Source of the DNA: Neopusillimonas aromaticivorans
GTDB taxonomy: Bacteria > Pseudomonadota > Gammaproteobacteria > Burkholderiales > Burkholderiaceae_B
Assembly (NCBI RefSeq): GCF_030344915.1
Contig: NZ_CP128233.1
Location: forward strand, 3,100,001 to 3,164,000
Direction of reading: 5' to 3'
Length of the DNA: 64,000 nt
Shown here: piece by piece, positions 28,809 to 39,276 of the stretch
How positions within the stretch are numbered: position 1 is the stretch's first letter
Layout: every line of letters begins with the position of its first letter
Made by a program: the position numbers and the translations under genes
The notes under the pieces: model-generated
The model's database searches: none
Told to the model about the DNA's origin: nothing
The model's input: the letters and a program-made list of their open reading frames with translations, nothing else

Positions 28809-29510
28809 TTACTTGACCGTGTGGGCACCCTGACCGAACAGGACCTTCTTGGCCTCGTCGGTCTGTACAGTGGGTTGTGGATTGACTTCGGCAGCCCTGG
28901 CGTAGGCGCGTTGTGTCGCCGGACGGGCCTGAATGGTTTCAAACCAGCGCTTCAGGTTGGGGAAGTCGTCAAGGTTCTGGCCTTGCTTGGGGTGAGACAC
29001 AATCCAGGGGTAACTGGCCATGTCGGCAATCGAGTAAAAATCACCGGCCACAAATTCGCGGTCGGCCAGTCGCTTGTTCAGAACGCCATACAGACGCGCG
29101 GTTTCACGCACGTAGCGATCAATCGCATAAGGAATGCGTTCAGGGGCATACTGGGTGAAATGGTGGTTCTGGCCAGCCATGGGGCCAAGACCACCCATTT
29201 GCCAGAACAGCCACTGCATGACTTCGGTACGCTGGCGCAGATCGGTGGGCAGGAATTGCCCTGTTTTTTCAGCCAGATACTGAAGCATGGCCCCCGACTC
29301 AAAAATTGAAATGGGCTCACCGCCGTCGGCTGGAGCATGATCGACCATGGCCGGGATGCGGTTATTGGGTGCAATTTTCAGGAAATCAGGCTGGAATTGC
29401 TCGCCCTTGCCGATGTTGATGGGAATGATCGTGTAATCAAGGCCGGTTTCCTCAAGAAACAGCGTCACTTTATGGCCGTTGGGCGTGGTCCAGTAATACA
29501 GATCAATCAT
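28809..29510 (-). CDS. yfcG: YfcG-type disulfide-bond oxidoreductase (GST fold)
   Basis: An intact 233-residue nu-class glutathione transferase relative. TTPNGHKVTLFLEE holds the active Thr/Asn region of YfcG, followed by APNNRIPAMVD and ESGAMLQYLAEKTG for glutathione binding, and LFWQMGGLGPMAGQNHHF in the C-terminal domain. YfcG reduces small disulfides with glutathione. It is 2 bases after gpx and 2 bases before the lipoprotein gene, so these genes are likely coexpressed. Confidence 0.92.
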   Translation of the reverse strand: MIDLYYWTTPNGHKVTLFLEETGLDYTIIPINIGKGEQFQPDFLKIAPNNRIPAMVDHAPADGGEPISIFESGAMLQYLAEKTGQFLPTDLRQRTEVMQWLFWQMGGLGPMAGQNHHFTQYAPERIPYAIDRYVRETARLYGVLNKRLADREFVAGDFYSIADMASYPWIVSHPKQGQNLDDFPNLKRWFETIQARPATQRAYARAAEVNPQPTVQTDEAKKVLFGQGAHTVK

Positions 29511-29512
29511 GG

Positions 29513-29998
29513 TTATCCTTCGAGTGCAGCGTTGATATCTTTTTCAAGGTCGGACGGGGCCGTGGTAGGCGCATAACGCGCAACAACACGGCCATCGCGG
29601 CCAACCAGAAACTTGGTGAAATTCCATTTGATGGCTTCGGACCCCAGCACACCTGGCCGGGACGACTTCAGCCACTGAAACAAGGGGTGGGCATTGACGC
29701 CATTGACATCGATCTTGTCAAACATCGGGAACGTGATGCGATAACGCGTATCGCAGAACTGGCGAATGTCATTGGCGTCGCCAGGCTCTTGCCCGCCAAA
29801 CTGGTTGCACGGAAAACCCAGCACGGTAAACCCGCGCGCCTGAAATTTTTCGTACAAGGCTTGCAAGCCTTGGTATTGCGACGTAAAACCGCAATTGGAG
29901 GCCACATTGACAACAAGCACCACCTGACCCTGGTAGTGATCCAGGGGCTGCAAGGTGCCATCAAGCAAGGTGGCGCTGAACGTGTCGAGCGTCGTCAT
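29513..29998 (-). CDS. glutathione peroxidase family protein
   Basis: An intact 161-residue thioredoxin-fold peroxidase. NVASNCGFTSQY contains the peroxidatic Cys (not selenocysteine), VLGFPCNQFGGQEPG the Gln-containing second motif, and KWNFTKFLVGRDG the Trp/Asn of the catalytic tetrad. It reduces hydroperoxides with glutathione or thioredoxin. Located 5 bases after the HMA protein gene and 2 bases before yfcG. Confidence 0.94.
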   Translation of the reverse strand: MTTLDTFSATLLDGTLQPLDHYQGQVVLVVNVASNCGFTSQYQGLQALYEKFQARGFTVLGFPCNQFGGQEPGDANDIRQFCDTRYRITFPMFDKIDVNGVNAHPLFQWLKSSRPGVLGSEAIKWNFTKFLVGRDGRVVARYAPTTAPSDLEKDINAALEG

Positions 29999-30003
29999 GG
30001 GGC

Positions 30004-30204
30004 TCAGTCATCCAGTTCGGGCGTATAACCGGCAGCCTGAATCACCGCGTGAACCTCGGCGGCTCCGGGAACATCTTCCACACGCACCTTGTGGTGCTCA
30101 AGGTCAAACTCAAGGTGAGCATGCGGAAATGCGTCATGCACGGCTTTGGTAATGGCGCCAATACAGTGGTTGCAGCTCATGTCATTAACCGTAAACTGGA
30201 TCAT
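30004..30204 (-). CDS. heavy-metal-associated (HMA) domain protein, CopZ-like
   Basis: A 66-residue single HMA domain with a DMSCNHC metal-binding loop (residues 8-14). Such proteins carry copper or related metals in the cytoplasm. It is the first gene of the minus-strand redox operon. No copper ATPase is adjacent, though a P-type ATPase lies at the window start. Confidence 0.92.
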   Translation of the reverse strand: MIQFTVNDMSCNHCIGAITKAVHDAFPHAHLEFDLEHHKVRVEDVPGAAEVHAVIQAAGYTPELDD

Positions 30205-30344
30205 GGTGTGCTCCTTTTCAAGTCAGGTAGGGACGCGTTGACAATAACCGAAGGATACCCGATAGCGGTTGCCGGCGTCATGCCCGATGCCGATTGACAA
30301 GCACCTGCATCAACGTGGGTCGCCGTTAACGAATACGGGCCTGG

Positions 30345-31507
30345 TCAATGAGGCGACCCCGGCCGGTAGAGCGCGTACCCGCCCAACACCAGACCCACCA
30401 GGGCCACCAGCGCCCCGGTAAGGGTAATGCCATGCCAGCCCGCATACTGGTATACCGCTGCCGCCGTTAACGACCCCAGTGCCCCGCCCATGAAATAAAC
30501 GGTCATGTAACCGGAATTCAGCCGGTTGCGCATGTCGGGGTTGATGCGCATGACGGCGCTCATGTTGCTGACATGCAGCAGCTGGGCAGCCAGATCCAGC
30601 ACGATGACCCCCAGTATCAGGGCCCACAATGATGACGTCGCAAACCACAGGGGAATCCATGACAGCAGCAGGACCACCAGCGCGATCAGGCTGGCCTCGC
30701 GGTTGTGCCCCCGGTCGCTGGCTTTGCCTGCCCAGTTGGCGGCCAGCGCCCCGGCAACACCTGCCAGACCGAACAAGCCAATAATGGCTTCGGAATACTG
30801 GTAGGGCGGCTGGCTGAGCAGGAAGGCCAGAGGCGTCCAGAACAGGGCGAACAGCACGAACGACAGAAAACCCAGCAGGGCGCGAGTACGTAATACGGGA
30901 TGTTGGATGACCAACCAAATGACAGACGAAATCAGCTGTGTATAGACGATTGACGTCTGTTGGCGGTGGTTGGGCAACGAGCGCCAGATCAACCCGGCCA
31001 GTAGGAGCATCACGAACGACGCCACGAAATAGACGGTACGCCAGTTGCCCAGGCTGGCCAGGGCTCCGGAAATGGTACGACCCAGTAAAATGCCGATCAA
31101 CAGGCCGCTCATGACCATGCCGACGGCACGCCCTTTGGATTCGGCCGGGGCCAGCAGGGCCGCAAATGGTACCAGCATCTGGGTGACGGCAGAAAACAGC
31201 CCGGTGATGACGGTGCCCAGAAGCAACAGGTTAAGGTTTGACGACAGGGCACTGGTCAACAACCCCAGTGCCGTCAGCACCATCATCCCGGTGATCAGGC
31301 CTTTCTTTTCAAATTTATCGCCCAGGGTACCAGTAACAGCAAGCCAATGCCATAGCCGATCTGCGATGCCGTGACAATGACGCCAACGGCGGCGTACGAC
31401 ACGCCGAATTCGTTGGCAATGGTGTCAAGCAAAGGCTGCGGGTAGTAATTGCTGGCCACCGCCGCACCGGCGGCGATGGTCATCAGCCAAAGCTGAAACA
31501 GGTTCAC
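30345..31507 (-). CDS. MFS transporter (one apparent frameshift)
   Basis: The start GTG at 31507 overlaps the stop of the phosphoketolase gene by 4 bases, so translation is probably coupled. The first 65 residues give SNYYPQPLLDTIANEFGVS and two helices. Adding a base to the run near 31329 (GGG on the plus strand) restores LLLLVPLGDKFEKKGLI, the loop 2-3 MFS motif A. About 12 membrane segments follow, with RAVGMVMSGLLIGILLGR as motif C-like. Repaired length is about 387 residues. The substrate is unknown; the N-terminus resembles the YdeG/YfcJ-like efflux group. Confidence 0.85.
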
Positions 31508-33896
31508 AACGTGTGCTCCGGCCAGGCCCAGCCAGTGATTTCAGCGCGATCCACCCCGTGTTCGTGAGCATGGCTGACACTGTCGATGCGCCGTGCCTTG
31601 AGCCATTCCTTGAAATGTGCACTGGCGTCACGCACGCGGGGCACATGATCCAGTACATCGATAGCCAGACTGTAACGGTCGACACCATTGAGAATGGCCA
31701 GTTCGAGCGGGGTGTTGATGTTGCCTTTTTCGCGATAGCCGCGTACATGAAAATTCGTATGATTGGCGCGTCGATACACCAGTCGGTGAATCAGCCAGGG
31801 GTAGCCGTGGAATGCAAAAATAACGGGTTTGTCACGGGTAAACAGCGCATCGAAGTCGGCATCGGAAAGGCCATGCGGGTGGGCCGAATCCGATTGCAGG
31901 CGGAACAGGTCAACCACGTTCACAAAGCGGACTTTGAGGTCGGGGGCATGCCCGCGCAGAAGGGCCGCAGCCGCCAAGGCTTCCTGGGTAATGATGTCGC
32001 CCGCACTGGCGATGACGACATCAGGCTCGACACCCGCATCGGTGCTGGCCCAAGGCCAGATACCCACGCCTTTGGTGCAGTGTTCGACAGCCTGATCCAT
32101 GTTGAGCCAGGCCAAATGTGGCTGCTTGTCAGAGACAATAACGTTGACATAATTTGTGCTGCGCAAACAATGATTGGTGACGCTGAGCATGCAGTTGGCA
32201 TCGGGTGGCAAATAGATACGCGCCACTTCAGCGCTTTTATTGCAAACCACATCAAGAAAGCCAGGGTCTTGATGCGTGAACCCATTATGGTCTTGACGCC
32301 ACACCAGCGATGACACCACGATATTCAGCGAGGCCACCGGCGCGCGCCAGTGAGCTTCAAGGCGACATTTATCCAGCCATTTGGCATGCTGGTTCACCAT
32401 TGAGTCAACAATATGCACGAAGGACTCATAGGTGTTGAACAGCCCGTGGCGCCCGGTCAGCAGATACCCTTCAAGCCAGCCCTCAAGGGTGTGCTCGCTT
32501 AGCATTTCCATGACACGCCCGTCGGTGGCAAGGAAGCCGCCATCGGCATCCTGTTCAATATGGTCGGCCAGCCAGGTTTTGCCGGTTACTTCGTAAGCCG
32601 CCTGAAAACGGTTCGAGGCGTTTTCATCGGGGCTGAACAGGCGGAAATTGTTCGGGTTGCTCTTGATGATGTCGCGAATGAAAACCCCCGCCGTACCGGT
32701 GGGGACACCCGGTTCTGCCCTGGGGTTTCAACAGACACCGCGTAATGACGAAAATCAGGCAGCTTCAACGGCTGGCGCAGCCGGCCCCCGTTGGCATGCG
32801 GGTTGGCCCCCATGCGACGTTCACCCACAGGTGACAGGGTTAGTACTTCAGGGCGGGGTCGCCCATCGGCGTCGAACAGCGTGTCAGGCTGGTAGCTGCG
32901 AAGCCATGCTTCAAGCAGCTTCAGCTGTTCCGGGTCGGTATGCACGTCGGCCAGCGGCACCTGATGCGACCGCCAGGAGCCTTCAATGGCATGACCTTTC
33001 CATTCTTTGGGGCCGGTCCAGCCTTTGGGTGTGCGCAGAACGATCATGGGCCAGCGCGGGCGGCTGGCCACGCCCGACCGGCGTGCTTCAGACTGGGCGC
33101 GGCGAATATCTTCAATGCAGGTATCCAGTGTCGCTGCCATGGCCTGATGCATGGCTTGCGGTTCTTCGCCTTCTACAAAATAAGGTGTCCAGCCGTAGCC
33201 TTTGAACAAGTCTTCCAGCTCGTCATGCGAGATGCGCGATAGCACGGTGGGGTTGGCAATTTTGTAGCCGTTCAGGTGCAGAATGGGCAACACCGCCCCG
33301 TCGTGTATGGGGTTCAGGAACTTGTTGCTGTGCCACGCCGTGGCCAGCGGGCCGGTTTCGGCCTCGCCATCGCCTACCACGGCGGCCACAATCAGATCGG
33401 GGTTGTCATAGGCCGCGCCAAACGCATGCGACAGGCAATAGCCCAGCTCGCCGCCTTCGTGAATTGAACCGGGCACTTCAGGGGTGCAATGGCTACCCAA
33501 TTGCCCCGGGAATGAGAACGCGCGGAACAGGGCCGTCATGCCCGCCTTGTCGCGACTTTTCTCGGGGAATACGTCGGAATAACTGCCCTCCAGCCAGGTT
33601 TGAGCCAGGACGGCCGGTGCCCCATGCCCTGGGCCAGACAGGTAAATCATGTTCAGGTCATGGTTACGAATGACCCGGTTCAGGTGCGTATAAACAAATG
33701 TCTGACCAGGGCTTGAACCCCAATGCCCCAGCAGGCGCTGTTTGATGTGACCCGGTTCAAGCGGCTGTTCAAGCAGCACGTTGTCACGCAAATAGATCAT
33801 GCCTGCGCCAAGATAGTTGCTGGCTCGCCACCAGGCATCCAGCTGGCCAATCTCTTGTTGTGACAAATTGTTTAATGTTTTATTTTTTACAGACAT
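31504..33896 (-). CDS. xfp: phosphoketolase (one apparent frameshift)
   Basis: Thiamine diphosphate enzyme splitting xylulose-5-P (and possibly fructose-6-P) to acetyl phosphate and a triose or tetrose phosphate. GHWGSSPGQTFVYTHLNR, SGPGHGAPA, ValGDGEAETGPLATAWHSNKF (the GDGEAETGP part binds Mg-ThDP), and LHLNGYKIANPT are phosphoketolase marks. Adding a base near 32720 restores PGAEPGVPTGTAGVFIRD and leads to the second piece with SLVWRQDHNGFTHQDPGF and FHGYPWLIHRLVY. Repaired length is about 797 residues, the family norm. An AGGAG precedes the ATG. It forms an operon with the MFS gene. Confidence 0.95.
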
Positions 33897-34122
33897 CGGG
33901 ATGGCTCCTGACTAAAGGCGGTGGCTGGCGATGAAACATGTTCAAGCTGGCTGGCGCTAAAGCATGATCAAGTTTAACGCCTGTGCGTATGCATAACGTT
34001 AAGTTACTTTCGATAACTTTTAATATCTACTTGGTGTTTGATAAAACGGCGTAATGAAAAAGAAAAAATGAACGATACGAATATCATTTTTTCATATTCA
34101 AACCACTGTACGCTGGAGTATC
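33897..34122. promoter_or_regulatory. A+T-rich divergent promoter region of xfp and the LuxR-type gene
   Basis: About 226 bases, A+T-rich in the right half, separating two divergent genes. No clear operator palindrome was identified. The arrangement suggests that the neighbouring regulator may control xfp, which is inference. Confidence 0.4.
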
Positions 34123-34965
34123 TTGTGGCAGCTTTCAAGGCGGGCCGCGAAGGGGACTTCCATTATTACCATTGCCATTGTTGCCCGTAACACCTTGCTG
34201 CGTACGGGGCTGGAGCAGTTGCTGGCCAGAGTCGTGCCCGACGCCACTTTACAGGGATTTGGTTATGCAGACCTTGAGCGGGTTTCACCCACGGCCTTCC
34301 CGCCCGACGTACTTCTGCTGTCCATCGCATCACCCGAACGCCTGGGGTCTCTTGTGGCCGCCAGCATCAAGGTGTTTACACCCAAACGCATCATCGTCAT
34401 GGCGGAAGGGTTTCCCGACCCTGGCAGTATCGAGACCCTGCCGCTTCAGGCCGTAGGCTACATCGATAAGTCATCAGCGCCCGATGTCTTTATAAACGGC
34501 GTACGCAGGGTGTTTGATGGTCATACCTGTTTTCCTTGGCCTGTCTCGGGGCGAGTGGGCATCGTTTCTGATCGTACGTCTGTGGTTGCAGCACGTATTC
34601 CGATCCGGCCACCTGCACAACTCCTATCCGCAACGTTGCCGGCCGATGCATCCGCTGTCTATACCTTTCCGACAGCAGCGTCGCGCCAACCTGAAGCGGC
34701 GGGCATAGCCGTTCCGAACGAAGCCTGCCAGCTGGGCCTGACACCACGCCAGTACGCGGTTCTGGTCTTGTTGTCCCGAGGGCTGTCCCTGAAAGCCGTG
34801 GCACGCGAGCTTGATATTTCATTGGGTACCGCCAAGGCACACACTGAAGCCATGTACCAACGGCTGGGCGCCCATAATCGTAACGAAGCTGTTTATATTG
34901 CACACCAGAAAGGGGCGCGACTTCTGAACGACACGGGCCCGCAAGAGGGTCAGGCATACGCCTGA
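34123..34965 (+). CDS. LuxR-family regulator with a pseudo-receiver domain
   Basis: A 280-residue protein from a TTG at 34123 with GGAG 5 bases upstream. The N-terminal domain resembles a response-regulator receiver (ITIAIVARNTLLRTGLEQLL, VGYIDKSSAPD with the conserved Lys), but the place of the phospho-acceptor reads VLLLSIASPE, Ser instead of Asp, and the acidic pocket is missing. The C-terminal LuxR helix-turn-helix is standard: LTPRQYAVLVLLSRG, LDISLGTAKAHTEAMYQRLG. It therefore probably works without phosphorylation. Divergent from xfp. Confidence 0.8.
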   Translation: MWQLSRRAAKGTSIITIAIVARNTLLRTGLEQLLARVVPDATLQGFGYADLERVSPTAFPPDVLLLSIASPERLGSLVAASIKVFTPKRIIVMAEGFPDPGSIETLPLQAVGYIDKSSAPDVFINGVRRVFDGHTCFPWPVSGRVGIVSDRTSVVAARIPIRPPAQLLSATLPADASAVYTFPTAASRQPEAAGIAVPNEACQLGLTPRQYAVLVLLSRGLSLKAVARELDISLGTAKAHTEAMYQRLGAHNRNEAVYIAHQKGARLLNDTGPQEGQAYA

Positions 34966-35043
34966 AACAAACTCGAAACAAGGCGCGATGTTTCACATGA
35001 AGAAACGCGCTGCCAGTGTTTCTTTGATTAAATTCCCCTTGAC

Positions 35044-35693
35044 TCAACGCGAATCATTGACCTGACGGGCCACCCATCGGGCCACGTCGTTACCTAACTG
35101 TGACGCCGCGTCACCAAAAGCTCCGATCACAGCATCGAACTCGGTGCCATCAACAGTACGGCTTACGCTGAACGGGAATGCCGCGATAATTCGATTGGTT
35201 TGGGCGTGGGTCAAGGTGGCATCAAGCCGGATTCTGACCTGGCGATGGCCGTCACGTTCGTAGACCTGAAAATCGGTCAATTCACCACCCAGGTGGTAAT
35301 TTGCGCGCGCGGTTGTGGCGTCGGTGGTCACCGCCTGCCACTGATTACTGGCCCTGAGCATCTGCACCAACTGATTACGCACGATACCCGGCACCTGGTC
35401 ATTCCAGCGTACACCCTGATAAGCCATCACCTGATAGGGTGCCTGCGATACGAGAATGCGATCACTGTTCAGGGTCGGGCTGGCGACAGGGGTGTTGACA
35501 CGCAAAACACGACGTTCAACGGCAAAGGGTTCAGGCACTGTGTCAGGCCGGGTCAAACCGGCCTGGGCAGATATTGGCGGCAGAGGTAACTGGTAAACTG
35601 TCACCGGTTTTTTTCCGGAAGAACCGAACAAGCGGACAGCATCAGTGCGGTGGCTGCCCATGCCAGCACCGTACAAATTCGGTTGGGTTTCAT
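35044..35693 (-). CDS. ABC-type transport auxiliary lipoprotein (one apparent frameshift)
   Basis: The ATG at 35693 overlaps the mlaD-like stop (ATGA). A lipoprotein signal follows, with AWAATALMLSAC as lipobox. Adding an A to the A7 run near 35611 joins it to the mature domain (KPVTVYQLPLPP, RILVSQAPYQVMAYQGVRW), typical of the ABC_trans_aux/PqiC-like family that acts with MCE-type lipid transporters at the outer membrane. Repaired length is about 216 residues. Last gene of the Mla-like operon. Confidence 0.85.
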
Positions 35694-36610
35694 GGTGCCA
35701 CCTCTTTGAGCGATTCGGACCCCAGCAGGTAACCGGTTGGATTGTCATTGAGTTTGAGCAGGGTCGACCGTAATGCAGCCAGCGTCATGCGCAATTCTTG
35801 CAAGGTAGGCCCCAGTTCGCCAAGCCCCTGGACACCCGCCGAAACAGCCCCCTGATTTTCTGAAACCAGTCGAGCAACACCTGTCGCCGCCTTGTCGACA
35901 GAGGCCAGGGCATGACGGGCACTTTGCAATGACGCCTGGCCTTCGTTGGTAACCAGCCGATTCACAGCATGCAAGGTGTCGTTCAACGATTGGCTGGCCG
36001 TTGCCATCGACATAATCAACTGGCCCAGATCGACACGTTTCTCTGCAAACAGTGCCGTAACGGATTCGAGGTTCTCGAGGGTTCGACTCACGCGCGCGGC
36101 ATTGTCACCGGACAGTAATAGATTGGCGTTATGCAGCAGCTCGGTCATGCTGGCCAGCAAGGTATCACCATTTTGCATGAGTTGTGAAATGGGTGAGGGC
36201 ACTGCCACCAGTTCCGGGTAGCGTTGACCCTCTTTTTTCGCCAGAGGCAGGCTGTCAGTCAGCCCTGAACTGAGCGAAATAACCGATACCCCCGTAATGC
36301 CGGTAATCACCAGACGGGCACGCGTGTCGACTTTGATGGGAATGGCCGCCTGTATGCTGATCAGTGCCCGCACGTGCCGCACATCGGCAGGATCCAGCGA
36401 CAAATCAACCACTTCGCCCACCTTGATGCCATTGAATTGCACGGCACTGCCGGCAGCCAGACCACGTACCGGTTCATTGAAAACAATGACATAGCTCGAC
36501 ATGGCCGTGTTCTTGCCGTACTTTCCGAGCCACAGGGCGAATATCAGCCCGGCCGCGACAACAATCACGGTAAACAGGCCAATCATGACGTGGTGGGCAC
36601 GCGGTTCCAT
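35690..36610 (-). CDS. MCE-domain (MlaD-like) lipid transport protein
   Basis: An intact 306-residue protein with one N-terminal membrane helix (IGLFTVIVVAAGLIFALWLG), an MCE domain (FNEPVRGLAAGSAVQFNGI, VGEVVDLSLDP) and a long helical C-terminal part. MCE proteins form hexameric rings that shuttle phospholipids between membranes. Its neighbours are the ATPase (15 bases upstream) and the auxiliary lipoprotein (overlapping). Confidence 0.93.
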   Translation of the reverse strand: MEPRAHHVMIGLFTVIVVAAGLIFALWLGKYGKNTAMSSYVIVFNEPVRGLAAGSAVQFNGIKVGEVVDLSLDPADVRHVRALISIQAAIPIKVDTRARLVITGITGVSVISLSSGLTDSLPLAKKEGQRYPELVAVPSPISQLMQNGDTLLASMTELLHNANLLLSGDNAARVSRTLENLESVTALFAEKRVDLGQLIMSMATASQSLNDTLHAVNRLVTNEGQASLQSARHALASVDKAATGVARLVSENQGAVSAGVQGLGELGPTLQELRMTLAALRSTLLKLNDNPTGYLLGSESLKEVAP

Positions 36611-36625
36611 AAGTTCACTCGTCGG

Positions 36626-37405
36626 TTAAAGCATGGGCCACATTGCGCGCAGATCGCCCGCGGGGGCCATGAAAATAGTCGTGTACCCAGGGTCGTCGCA
36701 GGCCTCGACAACGGGCAGGGTATCGGCCACCAGCACTTTCTTTTGTGACAGTACAGCGACACGGTCACAAATGGTGTAGAGCGTGTCGAGGTCATGCGTG
36801 ACCAGAAATACGGTCAGGCCAAGGGCATTACGCAGGGTCACGATAAGGTCATCGAACGCACCCGCCCCGATCGGATCCAGGCCTGCAGTCGGCTCATCAA
36901 GGAACAGTATTTCGGGGTCAAGCGCCAAGGCCCGTGCCAATGCTGCACGCTTGATCATTCCGCCAGACAACGATGCGGGGTACTGGTCGGCTGATTTGGC
37001 TGGCAAGCCGGCCATCCCCAATTTCACCCGGGCCAGGTGTTCGGCTTGCGGCCGCGTCAGGCCTGCATGCTCGATCAGGGGCAGACAAACGTTTTCCAGC
37101 ACGGTTAGCGACGAAAACAGCGCACCCCGCTGAAACAGCACCCCGAAACGACGTTGCGTCTGGCGCTCGCCGCCCGAAGGCGGGAAAACCATCAGGTCAC
37201 CCATACGCACAGTACCGCATGCCGGCCGTTGCAACCCGACTATGGTACGCAGCAGTACCGATTTTCCCGAACCCGACCCACCCACAACCCCCAGAATTTC
37301 GCCTTTATAGACATCAAGATCAAGGCGCTGATGCACGACATGGCTGCCAAACTGGTTGGTGACATCGCGAACCTCAATGATGACGGGGCGTTCGGCGTCG
37401 CTCAT
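36626..37405 (-). CDS. MlaF-like ABC transporter ATP-binding protein
   Basis: An intact 259-residue ATPase with Walker A GGSGSGKS, signature LSGGMIKRAALARALA, Walker B EILFLDEPTAGLDP and the H-loop VTHD. LSGGM, with Met in place of Gln, is characteristic of MlaF/Mkl lipid transport ATPases. Its start touches the mlaE-like stop at 37405. Confidence 0.95.
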   Translation of the reverse strand: MSDAERPVIIEVRDVTNQFGSHVVHQRLDLDVYKGEILGVVGGSGSGKSVLLRTIVGLQRPACGTVRMGDLMVFPPSGGERQTQRRFGVLFQRGALFSSLTVLENVCLPLIEHAGLTRPQAEHLARVKLGMAGLPAKSADQYPASLSGGMIKRAALARALALDPEILFLDEPTAGLDPIGAGAFDDLIVTLRNALGLTVFLVTHDLDTLYTICDRVAVLSQKKVLVADTLPVVEACDDPGYTTIFMAPAGDLRAMWPML

Positions 37406-38491
37406 TACCAGCCTATTTCCATAAAAAACATGGCCGCCACCGCATCAACCAGAATGACGATAAAAATCGACTGTACGACAGCCGATGTGGTGTGCTCTCC
37501 CAGCGACTGGGCACTGCCTTTGACCTTGAACCCCTCAAGGCAACCGATGATGGCGATCAGGTAAGCAAAGATCGGGGCCTTGACCATACCGAGCACAAAA
37601 TGGCGGATTTGTATGTCGCGCTGGAAAATCGACATGAACATGGTCGGCGAAATATCCAGCGACATGGCGCACACCAGCATGCCCCCAGAATGCCGCAGAC
37701 CATGCCGATGAACGTCAGTAGCGGCAGGGCGATCAGCAGGGCAATGATGCGCGGCAGCACCAGCAGAACAACCGGGTCAAGGCCTGTCATGCGCAATGCA
37801 TCAATTTCTTCATTCCCTTTCATGGCGCCCAGTTGTGCCGTAAACGCACTGGCCGTACGACCCGCCATCAGGATGGCCGTGAGTAAAACGGCAAACTCAC
37901 GCAAAAAGAAAACGTCACCAGATTGATGGTATATATCGATGCCCCGAACCCGGTCAGAATGGTGGCCCCCAGAAATGCCACAACAGCGCCCACCATGAAC
38001 GTCAACAAGGCAATGATGGGTACCGCGTTAAACGCGGTTTGTTCAAGCTGTGCGAAAACCGCAGTCACCCGCCAGGTGGACGGCCTGAACATCGTACGGG
38101 CCAAAGCTTCAAAGGTCACCCCCATGAACCCCAGCAAATCACGAACCTGCTTCCAGGTTGTTTCCAGCGCGGCACCGATGCGGCCCAGAATTTCCCGTGC
38201 CGGGTCGGGACGGCGTACTGCGACGTCAGTATTCGAAGACAGTTCGGCAGCCTGGATAACCGCTTTCAGCAAGGCCAGACGCTCGGGTGAAAGCCCGTTT
38301 GGCGTCGCTGACAAAATGACATCAAGACGCTTTCCCAACCAATCGTGGAGTAGTTGCCCGCCGGCGGTATCAATGGCATCCAGCCCGGAAAAGTCGATCG
38401 TATCAGGTGAAGCGCCCCTGGAGGCTTGCTGCGCCGTCAGCTGCCGCGATAGTTCATTGAAGTGATCCAGCGTCCAGTCGCCAGCCAGCAC
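37405..38491 (-). CDS. MlaE-like permease with N-terminal STAS domain (two apparent frameshifts)
   Basis: An N-terminal STAS/MlaB-like domain (LAGDWTLDHFNELS, DFSGLDAIDTAGGQLL) is fused to an MlaE permease. Adding a T near 37908 restores NLVTFFFLREFAVLL, and a G near 37684 restores GILGGMLVCAMSLD. The permease core has GRTASAFTAQLGAMKGNEEIDALR. Repaired length is about 362 residues from the GTG at 38491. The true start may lie about 20-30 codons upstream (the frame is open back to 38558). The fusion replaces the separate MlaB protein of E. coli. Confidence 0.9.
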
Positions 38492-38781
38492 CAGGGTGTT
38501 GCCGGACGGTGTCGTGACGTAGTGCAGGGAAGGGGCCGGGTCGCAGGGTTCAATGCGTTACATGCAAAACATCCGGCCAGGTCAGGTAAAACTGCGGCCG
38601 GGATCGGGTTGGTGAAACCGGGGTACGGCAAATGGCGGTGAGCTCATAATGAATCTCCGCTTTTTAAAAAGTGCTGTTGGGCATGTTAGCAAAAAGCGCG
38701 ATACGGATGGATATCTGCCGAAATATTTTGTCGAATGGTACGTTGTAAACTTTGTTGGTCATGAATCAATAAAGGTTTTTT

Positions 38782-39212
38782 ATGTCTGCAGTCACGATCT
38801 ATCACAATCCAAAGTGCGGTACGTCGCGCAATACGCTGGCCCTGATCCGGCACGCCGGTATTGAGCCTGAAATTGTGCTGTATCTCGAGAACCCGCCTGA
38901 CCGCGACACGGTGCGCCAATTGGTGAAGGATGCCGGCCTGTCGGTGCGCGCCGCCCTGCGCGAAAAAGGGTCACCTTACCAAGAGATGGGCCTGGATAAC
39001 CCCGACCTGACCGAAGAGCAGTTGCTCGATGCCATCGTGGCCCACCCCATTTTGTTGAATCGCCCGTTTGTCGTAACAGATAAAGGAACACGGCTCTGTC
39101 GTCCGTCGGAAGTGGCCCTTGAAATTTTGCCCCCATGCCGGCAAAGGCTTTTTCCAAGGAAGATGGCACCCCGATGCTGGACGCCAGTGGCCAACAGGTC
39201 AAAAACGGATAA
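38782..39212 (+). CDS. arsC: glutaredoxin-type arsenate reductase (one apparent frameshift)
   Basis: IYHNPKCGTSRNTL holds the catalytic Cys12, and the Arg pair (LLNRPFVVTDKG, RLCRPSE) forms the arsenate pocket. Adding a C to the C5 run near 39135 turns the end into PMPAKAFSKEDGTPML and stops at 39212, the family-like C-terminus, rather than at 39222. About 143 residues, as in plasmid R773 ArsC. No other ars genes adjoin. Confidence 0.9.
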
Positions 39213-39276
39213 TTACGCTTAAATTTGCAACCGGGTCGTATCCGTTGCAGTCCGCACGATCTGCAGCATGCCGTTG

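Noticed and set aside
31513..32313. 266-codon plus-strand open frame
   Set aside because: It is antisense to the phosphoketolase gene, which is fully supported on the other strand.
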